A stretch of 64,000 nucleotides of DNA from Thermasporomyces sp040195635. Lineage in GTDB: Bacteria; Actinomycetota; Actinomycetes; Propionibacteriales; Actinopolymorphaceae. Shown in pieces: positions 1-8,159 of this stretch (within the stretch, counting starts at the first letter, position 1; each line of letters begins with the position of its first letter). The DNA lies in NCBI RefSeq assembly GCF_040195635.1, contig NZ_JBEFTX010000001.1:310001-374000 (forward strand), written 5' to 3'. Under the pieces are notes generated by a model. That model did not search any database. It had not been told where the DNA came from and saw nothing but the letters and a program-made list of their open reading frames with translations. Both the position numbers and the translations under genes were made by a program.

Positions 1-546
1 GTAACTGCCGGCGACGAGTCGGACACGATCGTTCACCTCGATCGACTCGGCTCCCGCATCGCGCAGCTCCTCGATCGTGTTGAGAACCAACGACGCCGTC
101 ACGGCCGATCGGGTGTCGGAGATCGTGAGCCGGATACCTGGGCCGCTCGCCGGGAGAGTGCCGGCGAGGATGCCAAGGGTCTCGGCGCGCGCCTGGGCCT
201 GGTTGACCGCCGCGCGGGTCCGGTCGGCACCCGACAGCAGCTCCGCCCGCGCCGACTCGAGCTCGCTGATCTCCGCCTCCAGCCGGCGGGTGCGCTGCTG
301 CAGACCATCGAGCATCTGGATCAGCTGTGGCCTGTTCGCACCGGAGAACTCGTCGTCGGTGCGCAACGCCTGCACCTGAATGGTGGCGGCGAAGCCGAGG
401 ATCGCCAGCAACAGCGCCCCGGCCAACTGGGCGCGGGAGATGTAGAGGCGGAACGCGCTGTTGAGCCGTCGCCATGCGGGATTACGCGGCTTCTTGCCAC
501 CAGATGCCTTGGGCTTCTGCTCGGCCATCGCCTTCGTACCACCCAT
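1..546 (-). CDS. DUF881 family membrane protein, second copy (3' end outside window)
   Basis: The visible 182 residues begin at an ATG that overlaps the stop codon of the upstream small basic protein gene by one base (TGATG), so the two are probably translationally coupled. A basic, lysine-rich N-terminus is followed by one membrane segment at about residues 40-60. A predicted coiled coil follows at about 74-103, and then the start of the DUF881 domain (ILAGTLPASGPGIRLTISD). An alternative start is the internal Met at residue 7. DUF881 proteins come in pairs flanking sbp in Actinobacteria and are thought to act at the envelope or division site, but their biochemical role is not established. 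The gene runs off the left edge, so its C-terminus cannot be judged. Confidence 0.85.
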   Translation of the reverse strand, partial: MGGTKAMAEQKPKASGGKKPRNPAWRRLNSAFRLYISRAQLAGALLLAILGFAATIQVQALRTDDEFSGANRPQLIQMLDGLQQRTRRLEAEISELESARAELLSGADRTRAAVNQAQARAETLGILAGTLPASGPGIRLTISDTRSAVTASLVLNTIEELRDAGAESIEVNDRVRLVAGSY

Positions 547-878
547 CAGGCCTTGAACAGGCGCCGACGGATCGCCGCCATGTTGGAGAAGATCCTGATG
601 CCCAGGACGACGACGACACCGGTCGACAGCTGCGCGCCGACGCCAAGCTGGTCCCCCAGGTAGACGATCACGGCGGCGACCAGCACGTTGCCGATGAACG
701 ACACGACGAAGACCCGGTCGTCGAAGATGCCGTCCACGAGCGCGCGCAGTCCACCGAAGACCGCGTCGAGGGCAGCCACGACCGCGATCGGGAGGTACGG
801 CTGCAGCCACAAAGGGACTGCCGGTTGGAGCAACAGCCCCACGATGATTCCGACGAAGAGGCCGATCGTCGCGATCAC
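546..878 (-). CDS. sbp: Small basic protein (Sbp/DUF1290) membrane protein
   Basis: The product is a 110-residue protein made almost entirely of hydrophobic segments (about residues 3-20, 28-45, 57-75 and 82-96) with a basic C-terminus (IRRRLFKA). Size, the LQPYLPIAVVAALDAVFGG signature and position between two DUF881 genes match the Sbp/DUF1290 family of Gram-positive bacteria. The start overlaps the end of the upstream DUF881 gene by 4 bp and its stop overlaps the next start by one base, so the three genes form a tightly coupled operon. The function is unknown. Conservation beside pgsA-like and DUF881 genes suggests an envelope role, which is inference. Confidence 0.9.
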   Translation of the reverse strand: MIATIGLFVGIIVGLLLQPAVPLWLQPYLPIAVVAALDAVFGGLRALVDGIFDDRVFVVSFIGNVLVAAVIVYLGDQLGVGAQLSTGVVVVLGIRIFSNMAAIRRRLFKA

Positions 879-1813
879 TGGGCGCCTTCCGTCCGCGCGT
901 ATCGGAGTTTGTTACCGGAGTCGGCGGGCAGTAGGAGTTCGTCAACCGCCGCCGTTCCAAGTGCTATATGGTGCACTGCCTTGAGGTTGAACAGCCACTT
1001 GCCACCCGGACTTTCGGCGAACTGCGCCTCCAGGGTGTCGGGATCGCCGATCGCCTCGACGACGTACGGGCGGGCAAGCGGTCGGTAGTCGACGGTGATC
1101 GACTTGTCGGCGCCGCGGATCGCGGTCAACGCGGTGAGCCGCTGGCCGTTGATGGCGATCGCCTCGGCGCCGGCCGACCACAGACCGTTCACGACCTGCT
1201 GCAGGTCGATGTCGAGGATCCGTCCTTCCGCACTGCTCGCCCCGGAGACCTCGTCGACGGGCGCGTCGTCGATGACCAGGCGGAGCCCCGGACCCTCGAC
1301 CCGACCTGTTCCCGCCAGCACGTCGAGCGCGGCGAGGCGTTCGCGCAGGTTCTGGCCACTCGCCGTGCTCGCCAGGACGTCGTTCTGAAGGACGGTGACC
1401 TCCTCCTGCAGTGTGCCGGCGTGGGTACGCATGTCGTCGTTGCGGGCGGTCTCGGCCCGGATCCGCTCCAAGAGTTCCGCCTTCTCCTGCGCCACCGCCG
1501 GAGCGGACTGTCTGGTCTGGACCGCTGCCACGGTGAGGAGTAGGCCGAGCAATGCTAGCGCCACCAGCGTCGCGCCCAGACCGCGGCGGGAACGGGAACG
1601 ACTGGGACCGCGGCGCGCGGCGGCCGCCGCGTAGCCGTCGTCGAGGGCATGCGTGACGAGCTCGCGCATGAGCGACATCGAGTCGTCACGCTTGAGGATC
1701 GTGCCCGCGCGCGGCCAGGCGCCTGGTGGCGCCGACGGGTGGCCAGGCGCCGCAGGCGTACCCTCGAGACGCGCTGTCGGCGCCTCCCGCTCCCCTGAGG
1801 CCATGCGGACCAT
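875..1813 (-). CDS. DUF881 family membrane protein, first copy
   Basis: With the ATG at 1813 the protein is 312 residues. It has a long low-complexity N-terminus, an Arg/Ser-rich patch before one membrane segment (about residues 80-100), a coiled-coil stretch, and a DUF881 domain (GPGLRLVIDDAPVDE, then AGAEAIAINGQRLT). The start is uncertain: GTG at 1855, ATG at 1813 and ATG at 1804 are all in frame, none has a strong ribosome-binding site, and a later Met (MSLMREL) begins the part usually conserved. It shares the DUF881 architecture of the partial gene at the left edge and overlaps sbp by 4 bp. Known members sit at the membrane with most of the protein outside; no enzymatic role is known. 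Confidence 0.8.
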   Translation of the reverse strand: MVRMASGEREAPTARLEGTPAAPGHPSAPPGAWPRAGTILKRDDSMSLMRELVTHALDDGYAAAAARRGPSRSRSRRGLGATLVALALLGLLLTVAAVQTRQSAPAVAQEKAELLERIRAETARNDDMRTHAGTLQEEVTVLQNDVLASTASGQNLRERLAALDVLAGTGRVEGPGLRLVIDDAPVDEVSGASSAEGRILDIDLQQVVNGLWSAGAEAIAINGQRLTALTAIRGADKSITVDYRPLARPYVVEAIGDPDTLEAQFAESPGGKWLFNLKAVHHIALGTAAVDELLLPADSGNKLRYARTEGAQ

Positions 1814-1955
1814 GGTGTCATGACGTGCTGGGTGTGTGTCCCGCGCGGTGATCACAAAAAACGATCATCGGCGGCTGGCAGGTCGACCATGACCGATCCG
1901 GCCACGGATCCAACTGTTCGTCTGCCTCGACATCGGCTGGCCCATCCCGGGCGCG

Positions 1956-4454
1956 CTAGCGGCCGGCTCGGGTCACCAGGTCCGCCCACCGGTGCGCGAG
2001 GGTTGTCGCGGCCTCCGTACTCCGCCCCTCTGCCCACACCCGGGTCACCGCCTCGGTCGGATCCGGGAGGACGAGTGCCCACGAGCCGTCGGGTTCCAGC
2101 ACGCGTACGCCGTCAGTCGTGTCGAGCGAACGCCCGTCGGCGGCCTCGATCGCGGCTCGCATCACCGCACCCTTGCTCGCCCACGGCGTCGGGACCGCGA
2201 GTTGGACGACGTGGGCCCGCGGGATGCGGGCGTTGATCTCCGACAGCGGAAGCCGGGTGCGCGCCACCACCCCGAGCAGGCGTACGAACGCGGCGAAGCC
2301 GTCGACCGCGTTGGAGAACTCCGGGACGATGAACCCGCCCCGACCGTCGCCGGCCAGAAGCAGACCGTCAGCGGCAGCGGCCGTGGCCAACGCGTCCGGT
2401 GCGGTCGTGGTCCAGCGGATCCCGACGTTGTGGAAAGCGGCGACCTGCTCGGCCACCCGGGTCGTCGTCACCGGTAGCGCGACATGTCCTTCCGACGCCT
2501 CAGCCGCGATCAGGTCGACGAAGACGAGCAGCGCCCGCTCGTCGGCGATGACATTGCCGGTCTCGTCGACGAGCGAGATCCGCTCGCCCAGCGGACTGAA
2601 CCGCACACCGAACGCAGCCCGCGACGACGCCACCACCTCCGCCAGGTTGGCGATCGCGCGAGTGCGCTGCTCCGCCGTTTCGGTCGGGCTGCGCTCGTCC
2701 ACACCGGAGTTGACCGTGAACGCTTCGACCGCGAGCTTCCCGAGCAGGCTCGGCAGCAACAGGCCGGCAGTGCCGCGGCCTGCGTCCACCACGACCTTGA
2801 GACCCGTCCCGGCGACGCCCGACGCGTCGATGTTGGCCAGCAGGTCATGGACGTAGGTCTCCGCCACCCGCGACGGAAACGTGAGGTCACCGATCTCGCC
2901 GGGAAACGCCCGGCGGAACTCCTGCCGGCCGAGCACGCGCTCGACCTTCCGCCGCGCGGCGAGTGAGAGGTCCGCGCCCGTCTCGTCCATGAAGATCAGG
3001 TCCACCGAGTCGGGACGGCTGGGAGTCGTACGAATGAGCAGCCCACCGCCGGCGTTGCTCCTGGACGTCTCCAGCCGGGCGACCGGGTTGGGCGAGACCT
3101 CCAGGTCGCAGACGTTCAGGGCGCTCGAGGTGAACGCCGCGATCGCCGCCCGCTTGAGCGCTCTGGCCGACCGCGAGGTGTCCCGCGCGGTGAGCACGGT
3201 CGCTCCCTTGCGCAGCGTCGTCGCGTAGGCGCTCGCCAACCGGACCACCAGCTCAGGGGTGATCTCGACGTTGACGATCCCGCTCACCCCGCGCGGGCCG
3301 AAGAGCGCCTGGCGGCCCTGCGACTCCCAGATCACGCTCTGGTTGACGACCGCGCCGGCCTCGATCGTCTTGCTCGGATAGACCTTGATGTCGGGATGGA
3401 GGACGGCCTCCTCCTCGATGACGCAGTCGTCGCCCACGACCGCACTGTCGTCGATCCGGGCCCCGCGCATCACATCGGTGTTCTTGCCGACCACGCAACC
3501 GCGGAGGTTGGAGTGCGCGCCGATGTAGGCGTTGTCGTGCACCACGGCTCGGTGCAGGAACGCGCCGCTGCGGATGACGACGTTGTCGCCGACGACGGTG
3601 TGGTCACGCAACTCGGCCCCGCCTTCGACCTTCGCGTAGGCCCCGACGTACAACGGGCCCTTGAGGGTCGCGTCGGGGTCGACGTCGGCGCCCTCCCCGA
3701 CCCAGACCCCCTTGGAGACCTCGAACCCGTCGATGTCGATCGCGATCTGCCCGTCGAGGACGTCGTAGTTGGCCTTGAGATAGCTGCGATGGGTGCCGAC
3801 GTCCTCCCAGTAGCCGTCGGCGACGTAACCGTAGAGCGGCGCACCTGCCTCGAGCAGCCGCGGGAACACCTCGCTGGACCAGTCGACGTTCTCGGCCGCA
3901 CCGACGTGGCTCAGCATCTCCGGCTCCATGACATAGATGCCGGTGTTGATGGTGTCGGAGAAGACCTGGCCCCAGGTCGGCTTCTCCAGGAAGCGCTCGA
4001 TCCGGCCGTCGTCGTCGAGGATCGTGATGCCGAACTCCAGCGGGTCGGGGACCCGGGTGAGGCACACGGTGGCGAGGGCGCCTGAGCGCCGGTGATGGTC
4101 CACCAGCGCGGTCAGGTCGATGTCGGTGAGCGCGTCACCGGAGATGACGACGAACGTGTCGTCGGACAAGGCGGCAGCGGCGTTCTTGACGCTGCCGGCG
4201 GTGCCGAGCGGCTTCTCCTCGGTGGCGTAGGTGAGGTCCATGCCGAGGTCCTCGCCGTCACCGAAATATGCCCGGACCATCGAGCCGAGGAAGTGGACCG
4301 TGACCACCGTCTCGGTCAACTGGTGCCGCTTGAGCAGCCGCAGGACGTGCTCCATGATCGGCCGGTTGACGACGGGGAGCAGAGGTTTGGGCATGCTGGT
4401 GGTCATGGGTCGCAGGCGGGTACCCTCGCCGCCTGCCATGACGACAGCTCTCAC
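1956..4454 (-). CDS. Sugar-phosphate nucleotidyltransferase (mannose-1-phosphate guanylyltransferase type) with degenerate phosphomannomutase domain
   Basis: This 832-residue protein starts at a GTG preceded by GGGAGGGG. Residues 1-235 are a nucleotidyltransferase domain with the GGEGTRLRP signature at 8-16 and the EKP and GYWEDVGT motifs. A left-handed beta-helix of hexapeptide repeats follows, roughly 250-385, and a phosphomannomutase-like region fills the rest. The mutase part appears catalytically dead: the phosphoserine loop is LIRTTPSRPD near residue 475 rather than a TASHNP-type loop, and the metal-binding DGDGDR loop is replaced by FSPLGERISLVDE near 620. The family is normally annotated as mannose-1-phosphate guanylyltransferase and would supply GDP-mannose for wall glycans or lipoglycans; glucose-1-phosphate specificity cannot be excluded. 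It lies between a pgsA-like gene and DUF881/sbp, on the same strand. Confidence 0.85.
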   Translation of the reverse strand: MRAVVMAGGEGTRLRPMTTSMPKPLLPVVNRPIMEHVLRLLKRHQLTETVVTVHFLGSMVRAYFGDGEDLGMDLTYATEEKPLGTAGSVKNAAAALSDDTFVVISGDALTDIDLTALVDHHRRSGALATVCLTRVPDPLEFGITILDDDGRIERFLEKPTWGQVFSDTINTGIYVMEPEMLSHVGAAENVDWSSEVFPRLLEAGAPLYGYVADGYWEDVGTHRSYLKANYDVLDGQIAIDIDGFEVSKGVWVGEGADVDPDATLKGPLYVGAYAKVEGGAELRDHTVVGDNVVIRSGAFLHRAVVHDNAYIGAHSNLRGCVVGKNTDVMRGARIDDSAVVGDDCVIEEEAVLHPDIKVYPSKTIEAGAVVNQSVIWESQGRQALFGPRGVSGIVNVEITPELVVRLASAYATTLRKGATVLTARDTSRSARALKRAAIAAFTSSALNVCDLEVSPNPVARLETSRSNAGGGLLIRTTPSRPDSVDLIFMDETGADLSLAARRKVERVLGRQEFRRAFPGEIGDLTFPSRVAETYVHDLLANIDASGVAGTGLKVVVDAGRGTAGLLLPSLLGKLAVEAFTVNSGVDERSPTETAEQRTRAIANLAEVVASSRAAFGVRFSPLGERISLVDETGNVIADERALLVFVDLIAAEASEGHVALPVTTTRVAEQVAAFHNVGIRWTTTAPDALATAAAADGLLLAGDGRGGFIVPEFSNAVDGFAAFVRLLGVVARTRLPLSEINARIPRAHVVQLAVPTPWASKGAVMRAAIEAADGRSLDTTDGVRVLEPDGSWALVLPDPTEAVTRVWAEGRSTEAATTLAHRWADLVTRAGR

Positions 4455-4474
4455 ATCCCCTCCCCTCCCGACCC

Positions 4475-5128
4475 CTACCCGTGGAGCTGATCTTCGGCCG
4501 ATACCGGTTGGACCGGCGGGGATCGGCGAAGCAGCTGAGACGCCTGGAAGCCGTAAAGGACCCCTGCCCACCAGTAAAGTCCGGTGCCCCAGATCGCGAA
4601 CGCCCACCCCACGACCTTGGCCACCGCGGCGAAGGCTCCCCCGCCGTCACCGAGGAACAGCAGGGGGAACGCATACAGCAGACAGAAGGTCGCGGCCTTG
4701 CCGAGGAAGTGCACGGGAAGCGTCCCGTGACCGCGCTGGCGCAGCAAAACGATCAGCCCGAAGAGCAGGACGTCACGCAACGGGATGAGGACGGCGAGCC
4801 AGATCGGGATGACCTCGCGAAGGGCGAGACCCACCAGGACTGCCAGGATGTAGAGCCGGTCGGCGAACGGGTCGAGCAGTTTGCCGAGTGCGCTGACCTG
4901 GCCGAGCCGCCGGGCGAGCTGGCCGTCGAGCCAGTCGCTGAAACCGGACAGGCCGAGCACGATGATCGCCCAGCCGTCAGCCTTGGGTCCGAGCACCAGC
5001 CAGAGGAACAACGGGACCCCGGCGAGCCGGGCGAAGCTCAGGAGATTGGGCAGGGTGAACACGCGAGCCCCGTCATGCGTCTCGACCGGCTCCGCCACTG
5101 CCGCCCCCTCCGGCTCACCATCCACCAC
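4475..5128 (-). CDS. CDP-alcohol phosphatidyltransferase (PgsA-like)
   Basis: The protein has 217 residues and several membrane helices. It carries the complete CDP-alcohol phosphotransferase signature: SDWLDGQLAR, eight residues, then GKLLDPFAD, with all metal-binding aspartates present. Such integral membrane enzymes transfer a phosphatidyl group from CDP-diacylglycerol to glycerol phosphate, inositol phosphate or a similar acceptor; the acceptor cannot be read from the sequence. The stop lies 20 bp before the GTG of the downstream nucleotidyltransferase, so the genes are likely cotranscribed. The neighbourhood (pgsA-like, DUF881, sbp, DUF881) resembles the Mycobacterium tuberculosis pgsA2/Rv1823-Rv1825 region, apart from the nucleotidyltransferase between. 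Confidence 0.9.
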   Translation of the reverse strand: MVDGEPEGAAVAEPVETHDGARVFTLPNLLSFARLAGVPLFLWLVLGPKADGWAIIVLGLSGFSDWLDGQLARRLGQVSALGKLLDPFADRLYILAVLVGLALREVIPIWLAVLIPLRDVLLFGLIVLLRQRGHGTLPVHFLGKAATFCLLYAFPLLFLGDGGGAFAAVAKVVGWAFAIWGTGLYWWAGVLYGFQASQLLRRSPPVQPVSAEDQLHG

Positions 5129-5247
5129 GGTGGGCCTGCCGAAACCCTATTACCCGCGGGCCACACTGGCCCCGATCCGCACATTTCCGCCGGACGGCGG
5201 CCTTCGTGTCGAAACCCGTCGTTCCCGTGAGACGGGTGTCGGCCGCG

Positions 5248-7554
5248 TCAGCCGGCCGGTGCCAGGCCCTGGTGCCGCTCCGGCGGATGCAGCGAATCTG
5301 GCCGCCGGTTGGCGTGGTGGGCGGGCCACCCGGCGTCAGTACCGACCGTAGCCAGGCGCTGCGTCGCCCGGGTGAGCGCGACGTAAAGAGTCCGTGTCCC
5401 GACCGGGGTCTCCGCCGCGATCTCCGCCGGCTCCAGCAGGGCGACGGCATCGAACTCGAGACCCTTGCTGGCGATACCGGTCGTCACGACGACCCGATCG
5501 CCCTCGTACCCGGTCTGTGTCCGCTCGCCGCCTGTCGAGCCGTTCGACCCATTCGCACCGTTCGCCGCGTTCGCGTCGGCCACCCAGGTGGACACCGTCT
5601 CAGCCATGGCTTGTGGGGCGATGACACCGACAGTGCCCTGCACGCTGGCGAGCAGGTCCAGGATGGTCCGGCGCAGCGCGTCGGGCAGGCCAGCTTCCGT
5701 CGCGACCACGTGGTCGGGGGCGTGGCCGGTGGCGCGGACCGCCCGTGGGAGCGGCCGGTCGGGGATCTCGGGCCGGATCACACTCGCGGCGAGGTCGAAG
5801 ATCTCCTGGGAGTTCCGGTAGTTGGTGCTGAGATGGAACGTCCGCCGTGTCCGCCGGCCGAGAGCCGTGTCACGGGAGGCCTCGGCCTCGTCGATGTCCG
5901 GCCATGAGCTCTGCGCCGGGTCACCGACGACCGTCCAGCTGGCATGCCGGCCGCGCCGCCCGAGCATCCGCCACTGCATGGGCGAGAGGTCCTGTGCCTC
6001 GTCGACCAGGACGTGCGCGTATCCGTCGTACTGTGTCGCCCGCTCGGCCCGGGCCCGCGCGGCGTAGTCGCGGTCAGCGGCAGTCGTGACCTCGCGTACA
6101 CCGTCGATCTCGAACGGATCCCGCGGTGCCGGCCGATGCGGAGGCTCGCCCAGCAGGGCGTGGAGTTCGTCGAGCAGGGGGACGTCCTCGACCGAGAATC
6201 CGTCCTTGCCCGCGTCGGCGCCGCCGGCCCACGTGGCGGTCAGCGCGTCGACCTCGGCTGGGCGGAGCACGCCCTTGGCGGCCTGGCGCAGCCTCTCAGG
6301 GTCGGCGAGCTGGCGGAGCACCTGCACCGGCGTGAGCACCGGCCACCAGGCGTCCACGAACTCCTCGAACGTGTCGAGATCGGTGACGGACTCCTCGAAG
6401 TCCGACCGCGCACCTCGCCCGTTGGCCGTCGTACTGTCGGCGGACGCCTTGCGCCACAGGGCTGCGACCAGACCGCGAACGGCGTCGCCGCGGGCCCGGT
6501 TGCGGCGCGCGCCGCGCTGCAGGACGGTACGCCGGACCTCGGCCAACTCCTCGGCGTCCAACCGAAGAATCCGGCCGCCGACGTAGATCCGGAGCTCCTC
6601 GGGCGCACCGGGTACCGGCCCTCGCGCCGCCCGGCCGAGCACCCGGCGCATCCGCAGCGATCCCTTGATGAGCCCGACGTCGAACGGATCGGTCCGGGTG
6701 GCAACGATCCCGTCGACGACCTCCCCGAGCGAACGCAAGGTCGCCTCGTGCTCACCCAACGTCGGCAGAACGCGCTCGATGTAGCTCATGAAGACCGGCG
6801 ACGGCCCGACGACGAGCACGCCACCGCCCGCGATCCGGCGCCGCTCGGAGTAGAGCAGGTAGGCCGCCCGGTGGAGCGCGACGACGGTCTTCCCTGTGCC
6901 CGGGCCGCCGCTGATCAGCGTGACGCCCGGCGACGGCGCCCGAATGATCTCGTCCTGTTCGTGCTGGATGGTGGCCACGATGTCGCGCATCTGCCGTCCA
7001 CGGGCAGCGGTCAGCGCCGCCATCAGCGCGCCGTCGCCCACGACGGGCAGATCCGCCGGCGCCGCTTCCGGGTCCAGCAGATCGTCCTCCACCCCGACGA
7101 CCCGCTGGCCCTGACAGCGCAGGATCCGTCGGCGTACGACGTCCTTCGGGTCGGCCGCCGTCGCCTGGTAGAAGACCGCGGCGGCAGGCGCCCGCCAGTC
7201 GATGACGAGCGGCTCGTGCTCGGCATCACGTACGCCGATCCGCCCGACGTAGCGGATCTCGCCCCCGCGGTGGTCGAGCCGCCCGAACACCAGACCTTCG
7301 CGCTGGGCGTCGAGAACGGCGAGCCGGCGGACCGCGTGGTCGACGAGCACATCTCGTTCGAAGAGGCTGCGGTAGTCCTCTTCCTTGATCTCGCCGGTGT
7401 AGTCCAGCAACCCACGGTCCCGGCCGTCGCGGCCGACCTCCGTCGCGCGGGCCACCATGACAGCCAACCGGTCGTAGACCCGGTCGACGTAGCGTTGCTC
7501 CTGCTCGATCTCCGCGCGCTCCGACGAGGTGGCGGGGTCAGAGAAGGCTGCCAA
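5248..7554 (-). CDS. helD: HelD-like RNA polymerase-recycling ATPase (UvrD/Rep superfamily)
   Basis: The protein is about 768 residues from a TTG start. An N-terminal helical arm (EQEQRYVDRVYDRL) is followed by the HelD-type segment FGRLDHRGGEIRYVGRIGV, EPLVIDWRAPAAAVFY. The superfamily 1 motor comes next: Walker A GGPGTGKT near residue 218, VLVDEAQD near 518, TNYRNSQEIFD and ASKGLEFDAVALLEP. HelD proteins bind RNA polymerase through the primary and secondary channels and release stalled complexes; some actinobacterial homologues give rifampicin tolerance. The TTG is preferred because AAGGGGG lies 8 nt before it. The more upstream ATG at 7593 lies upstream of a possible -10 (TATATG, 7580-7585). 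The gene stands alone, divergent from the YvlD-type gene. Confidence 0.85.
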   Translation of the reverse strand: MAAFSDPATSSERAEIEQEQRYVDRVYDRLAVMVARATEVGRDGRDRGLLDYTGEIKEEDYRSLFERDVLVDHAVRRLAVLDAQREGLVFGRLDHRGGEIRYVGRIGVRDAEHEPLVIDWRAPAAAVFYQATAADPKDVVRRRILRCQGQRVVGVEDDLLDPEAAPADLPVVGDGALMAALTAARGRQMRDIVATIQHEQDEIIRAPSPGVTLISGGPGTGKTVVALHRAAYLLYSERRRIAGGGVLVVGPSPVFMSYIERVLPTLGEHEATLRSLGEVVDGIVATRTDPFDVGLIKGSLRMRRVLGRAARGPVPGAPEELRIYVGGRILRLDAEELAEVRRTVLQRGARRNRARGDAVRGLVAALWRKASADSTTANGRGARSDFEESVTDLDTFEEFVDAWWPVLTPVQVLRQLADPERLRQAAKGVLRPAEVDALTATWAGGADAGKDGFSVEDVPLLDELHALLGEPPHRPAPRDPFEIDGVREVTTAADRDYAARARAERATQYDGYAHVLVDEAQDLSPMQWRMLGRRGRHASWTVVGDPAQSSWPDIDEAEASRDTALGRRTRRTFHLSTNYRNSQEIFDLAASVIRPEIPDRPLPRAVRATGHAPDHVVATEAGLPDALRRTILDLLASVQGTVGVIAPQAMAETVSTWVADANAANGANGSNGSTGGERTQTGYEGDRVVVTTGIASKGLEFDAVALLEPAEIAAETPVGTRTLYVALTRATQRLATVGTDAGWPAHHANRRPDSLHPPERHQGLAPAG

Positions 7555-7757
7555 CGACGCATCCCCCTTATCCAGGGCCCATATACAGGGCATGGCCCGG
7601 ACGACTGGTGCGAGACGCTGCCCAGGAACCAGGGCAACCGCACAAGTCTAGATGGTCAGTTCCAGGGGGCGCCGGTGAAGCGAGCTCGTCTGCGAGTGAG
7701 GTGACCGACCACACATGGGTGTTTTCACGGCGGGGCCGACCGTGGAAGGATCGGCGG

Positions 7758-8141
7758 GTGATCTCCATCGTCGTACGCATCCTCGTCAATGCGGTGGCGC
7801 TGTTCGCGGCCACGCTGGTCCCGGGAATCGAGCTCACGTCCAGCTCGACCGGTGGCAAGGTCGGCACGCTCCTGGCCGTAGCCGTCATCTTCGGCATCAT
7901 CAACGCCGTCCTCAAGCCGATCATCAAGGTGGTCGGCTGCGGCTTCTACATCCTGACGCTCGGCCTGATCTCGTTCGTGGTCAACGCGTTGCTGTTCCTG
8001 CTGGTGGGTTGGCTGGCCGGCGAGCTCGAGCTCGAGTTCGTCGTCGACGACTTCTGGGCCGGCTTCTGGGGCGCGATCATCGCCGCTCTGGTGAGCTTCG
8101 CACTGAGCGTCGTGATTCCGGACAAGTACGACAATCGCTGA
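7758..8141 (+). CDS. Phage holin family 4_2 / YvlD-type membrane protein
   Basis: This 127-residue protein starts at GTG 7758 with a clear ribosome-binding site (GGAAGGA, 7 nt upstream). Four hydrophobic segments are visible: about residues 1-22, 30-50, 52-78 and 98-122. The signature FGIINAVLKPIIK is followed by TLGLISFVVNALLFLLVGWLAG. This is the widespread PF04020 family, annotated as phage holin 4_2, but it is a chromosomal protein in most bacteria and nothing here suggests a prophage. Some Gram-positive members belong to cell-envelope stress regulons. The gene starts in the divergent region shared with helD and is followed 18 bp later by the enolase-superfamily gene on the same strand. 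Confidence 0.85.
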   Translation: MISIVVRILVNAVALFAATLVPGIELTSSSTGGKVGTLLAVAVIFGIINAVLKPIIKVVGCGFYILTLGLISFVVNALLFLLVGWLAGELELEFVVDDFWAGFWGAIIAALVSFALSVVIPDKYDNR

Positions 8142-8159
8142 TCCACGGGCTTCGAGGCC

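Noticed and set aside
7758..8141. Prophage signal from a holin-family annotation
   Set aside because: The family is mostly chromosomal in actinomycetes and no endolysin, tail, capsid or integrase gene is nearby.
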